5,203 bases of DNA. Origin: UBA6921 sp031363085 (lineage in GTDB: Bacteria; Pseudomonadota; Gammaproteobacteria; SG8-11). Below are positions 4,846 to 5,203 of the stretch, piece after piece (the stretch's first letter is position 1; each line of letters opens with the position of its first letter). The position numbers and the translations under genes are program-made. The notes under the pieces were generated by a model. It saw only the letters and a program-made list of their open reading frames with translations. It was not told the DNA's origin and searched no databases. The DNA lies in assembly GCA_031363085.1 (NCBI GenBank), contig JANLTU010000164.1:1-5203 (forward strand), given 5' to 3'.

Positions 4846-4998
4846 CTACGCCTTTCTGTAAACCTGCGCGCCCTGCTTCACAAACTCCACCGCCTTCTCC
4901 TGCATGCCTTTTTGTAGCGCGTCGGTTTCGCTCAGGCTGTTGGCCTGTGCATAGTCGCGCACGTCCTGGGTGATTTTCATCGAGCAGAAGTTGGGCCC
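4846..4998 (-). pseudogene. thiC: phosphomethylpyrimidine synthase ThiC, C-terminal fragment
   Basis: On the minus strand 50 codons from 4998 to the TAG at 4848-4846 read GPNFCSMKITQDVRDYAQAN, then a helical tail ending VYRKA. This matches the ThiC C-terminus. ThiC is a radical-SAM enzyme that makes the thiamine pyrimidine (HMP-P) from aminoimidazole ribotide. Its C-terminal CxxCxxxxC motif binds the 4Fe-4S cluster. The break falls inside this motif: the last Cys (in NFCSM) remains, while the first two and the whole catalytic barrel are absent. Beyond 4998 the sequence turns AT-rich and a stop in this frame appears within two codons. The gene was cut by an insertion, or the contig is joined to foreign sequence here. 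Identity is confident; whether the disruption is real is uncertain. Confidence 0.85.
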
Positions 4999-5008
4999 AT
5001 ATTATTTT

Positions 5009-5203
5009 ACATTTCACTGAGAATTATTAATGCCATATTCTTAAATAATTAATAAATACAGAAAAAAATTCATAATTCTTTTATTTGAATTAGTCAAGCC
5101 ATCTGAAAAGATTTTTTTATAATGCAAATAAAAGAATTATGAATTTTTTTCTGTATTTATTAATTATTTAAGAATATGGCATTAATAATTCTCAGTGAAA
5201 TGT
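5009..5203. repeat. perfect 79-bp inverted repeat with 37-base loop, AT-rich, at the window end
   Basis: Bases 5009-5087 are the exact reverse complement of 5125-5203, with no mismatch seen over 79 bp. The loop is 5088-5124. The outer end reads ACATTTCACTGAG inward, and each arm has about 18% G+C (14 of 79), far below the rest of the window. The second arm ends on the last base given. No coding frame of note is present. It could be a MITE-like element whose arms are long terminal repeats, a natural hairpin, or an assembly or amplification product. The ten bases 4999-5008 between the thiC break and the arm are also AT-rich. Confidence 0.9.

Noticed and set aside
4760..5017. 85-codon minus-strand open frame
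   Set aside because: It overlaps the thiC fragment in another frame and runs through the composition break; its translation has no recognisable pattern.

Overview
The window is a gene-dense, mostly moderately GC-rich bacterial segment. It carries remnants of a RAYT-type (IS200/IS605-like, Y1) transposase, a HigBA toxin-antitoxin module, an AAA+/DUF4143 ATPase and a thiC tail. Together these suggest a proteobacterium, perhaps an uncultured beta- or gammaproteobacterium. No marker here is strong enough to name a genus, so this is inference.

Left part (1-558, + strand): the 3' part of a gene for an ATP-binding protein of the AAA/DUF4143 family, cut by the window edge. About 345 bases without a gene follow. 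They hold two imperfect copies of a short motif, a GTCTGACC box and a possible promoter.

Centre (904-3001, + strand): two consecutive genes only 7 bases apart and apparently co-transcribed. The first encodes a 142-residue exported, tryptophan-rich protein with a clear signal peptide. The second encodes a protein of about 553 residues with one N-terminal membrane anchor, a low-complexity linker of 11-residue repeats, and two homologous domains of about 200 residues each. I recognise no characterised function for either. The two domains end in a segment resembling DUF4367.

Right of centre (3001-3258): remains of a mobile element. These are three GGTAATTAG repeats, a GGGTCAGAC box, the last ~45 codons of a RAYT-like transposase on the minus strand, and a stem-loop.

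Right part (3259-4756, all minus strand): read in the direction of transcription, a nucleotidyltransferase-fold gene, a 60-residue helical partner gene, then higB and higA. HigB and HigA overlap by ATGA, and a perfect 7-3-7 palindrome sits just upstream of higB, fitting an autoregulated toxin-antitoxin operon. The first pair may be a second toxin-antitoxin-like unit.

Right end (4846-5203): the last 50 codons of thiC (minus strand) are broken inside the Fe-S cysteine motif at 4998/4999. The sequence then becomes about 18% GC and forms a perfect 79-bp inverted repeat around a 37-base loop, ending on the last base of the window. This is either a MITE-like insertion, a genuine palindromic structure, or an assembly junction. 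It is the oddest structure in the window.
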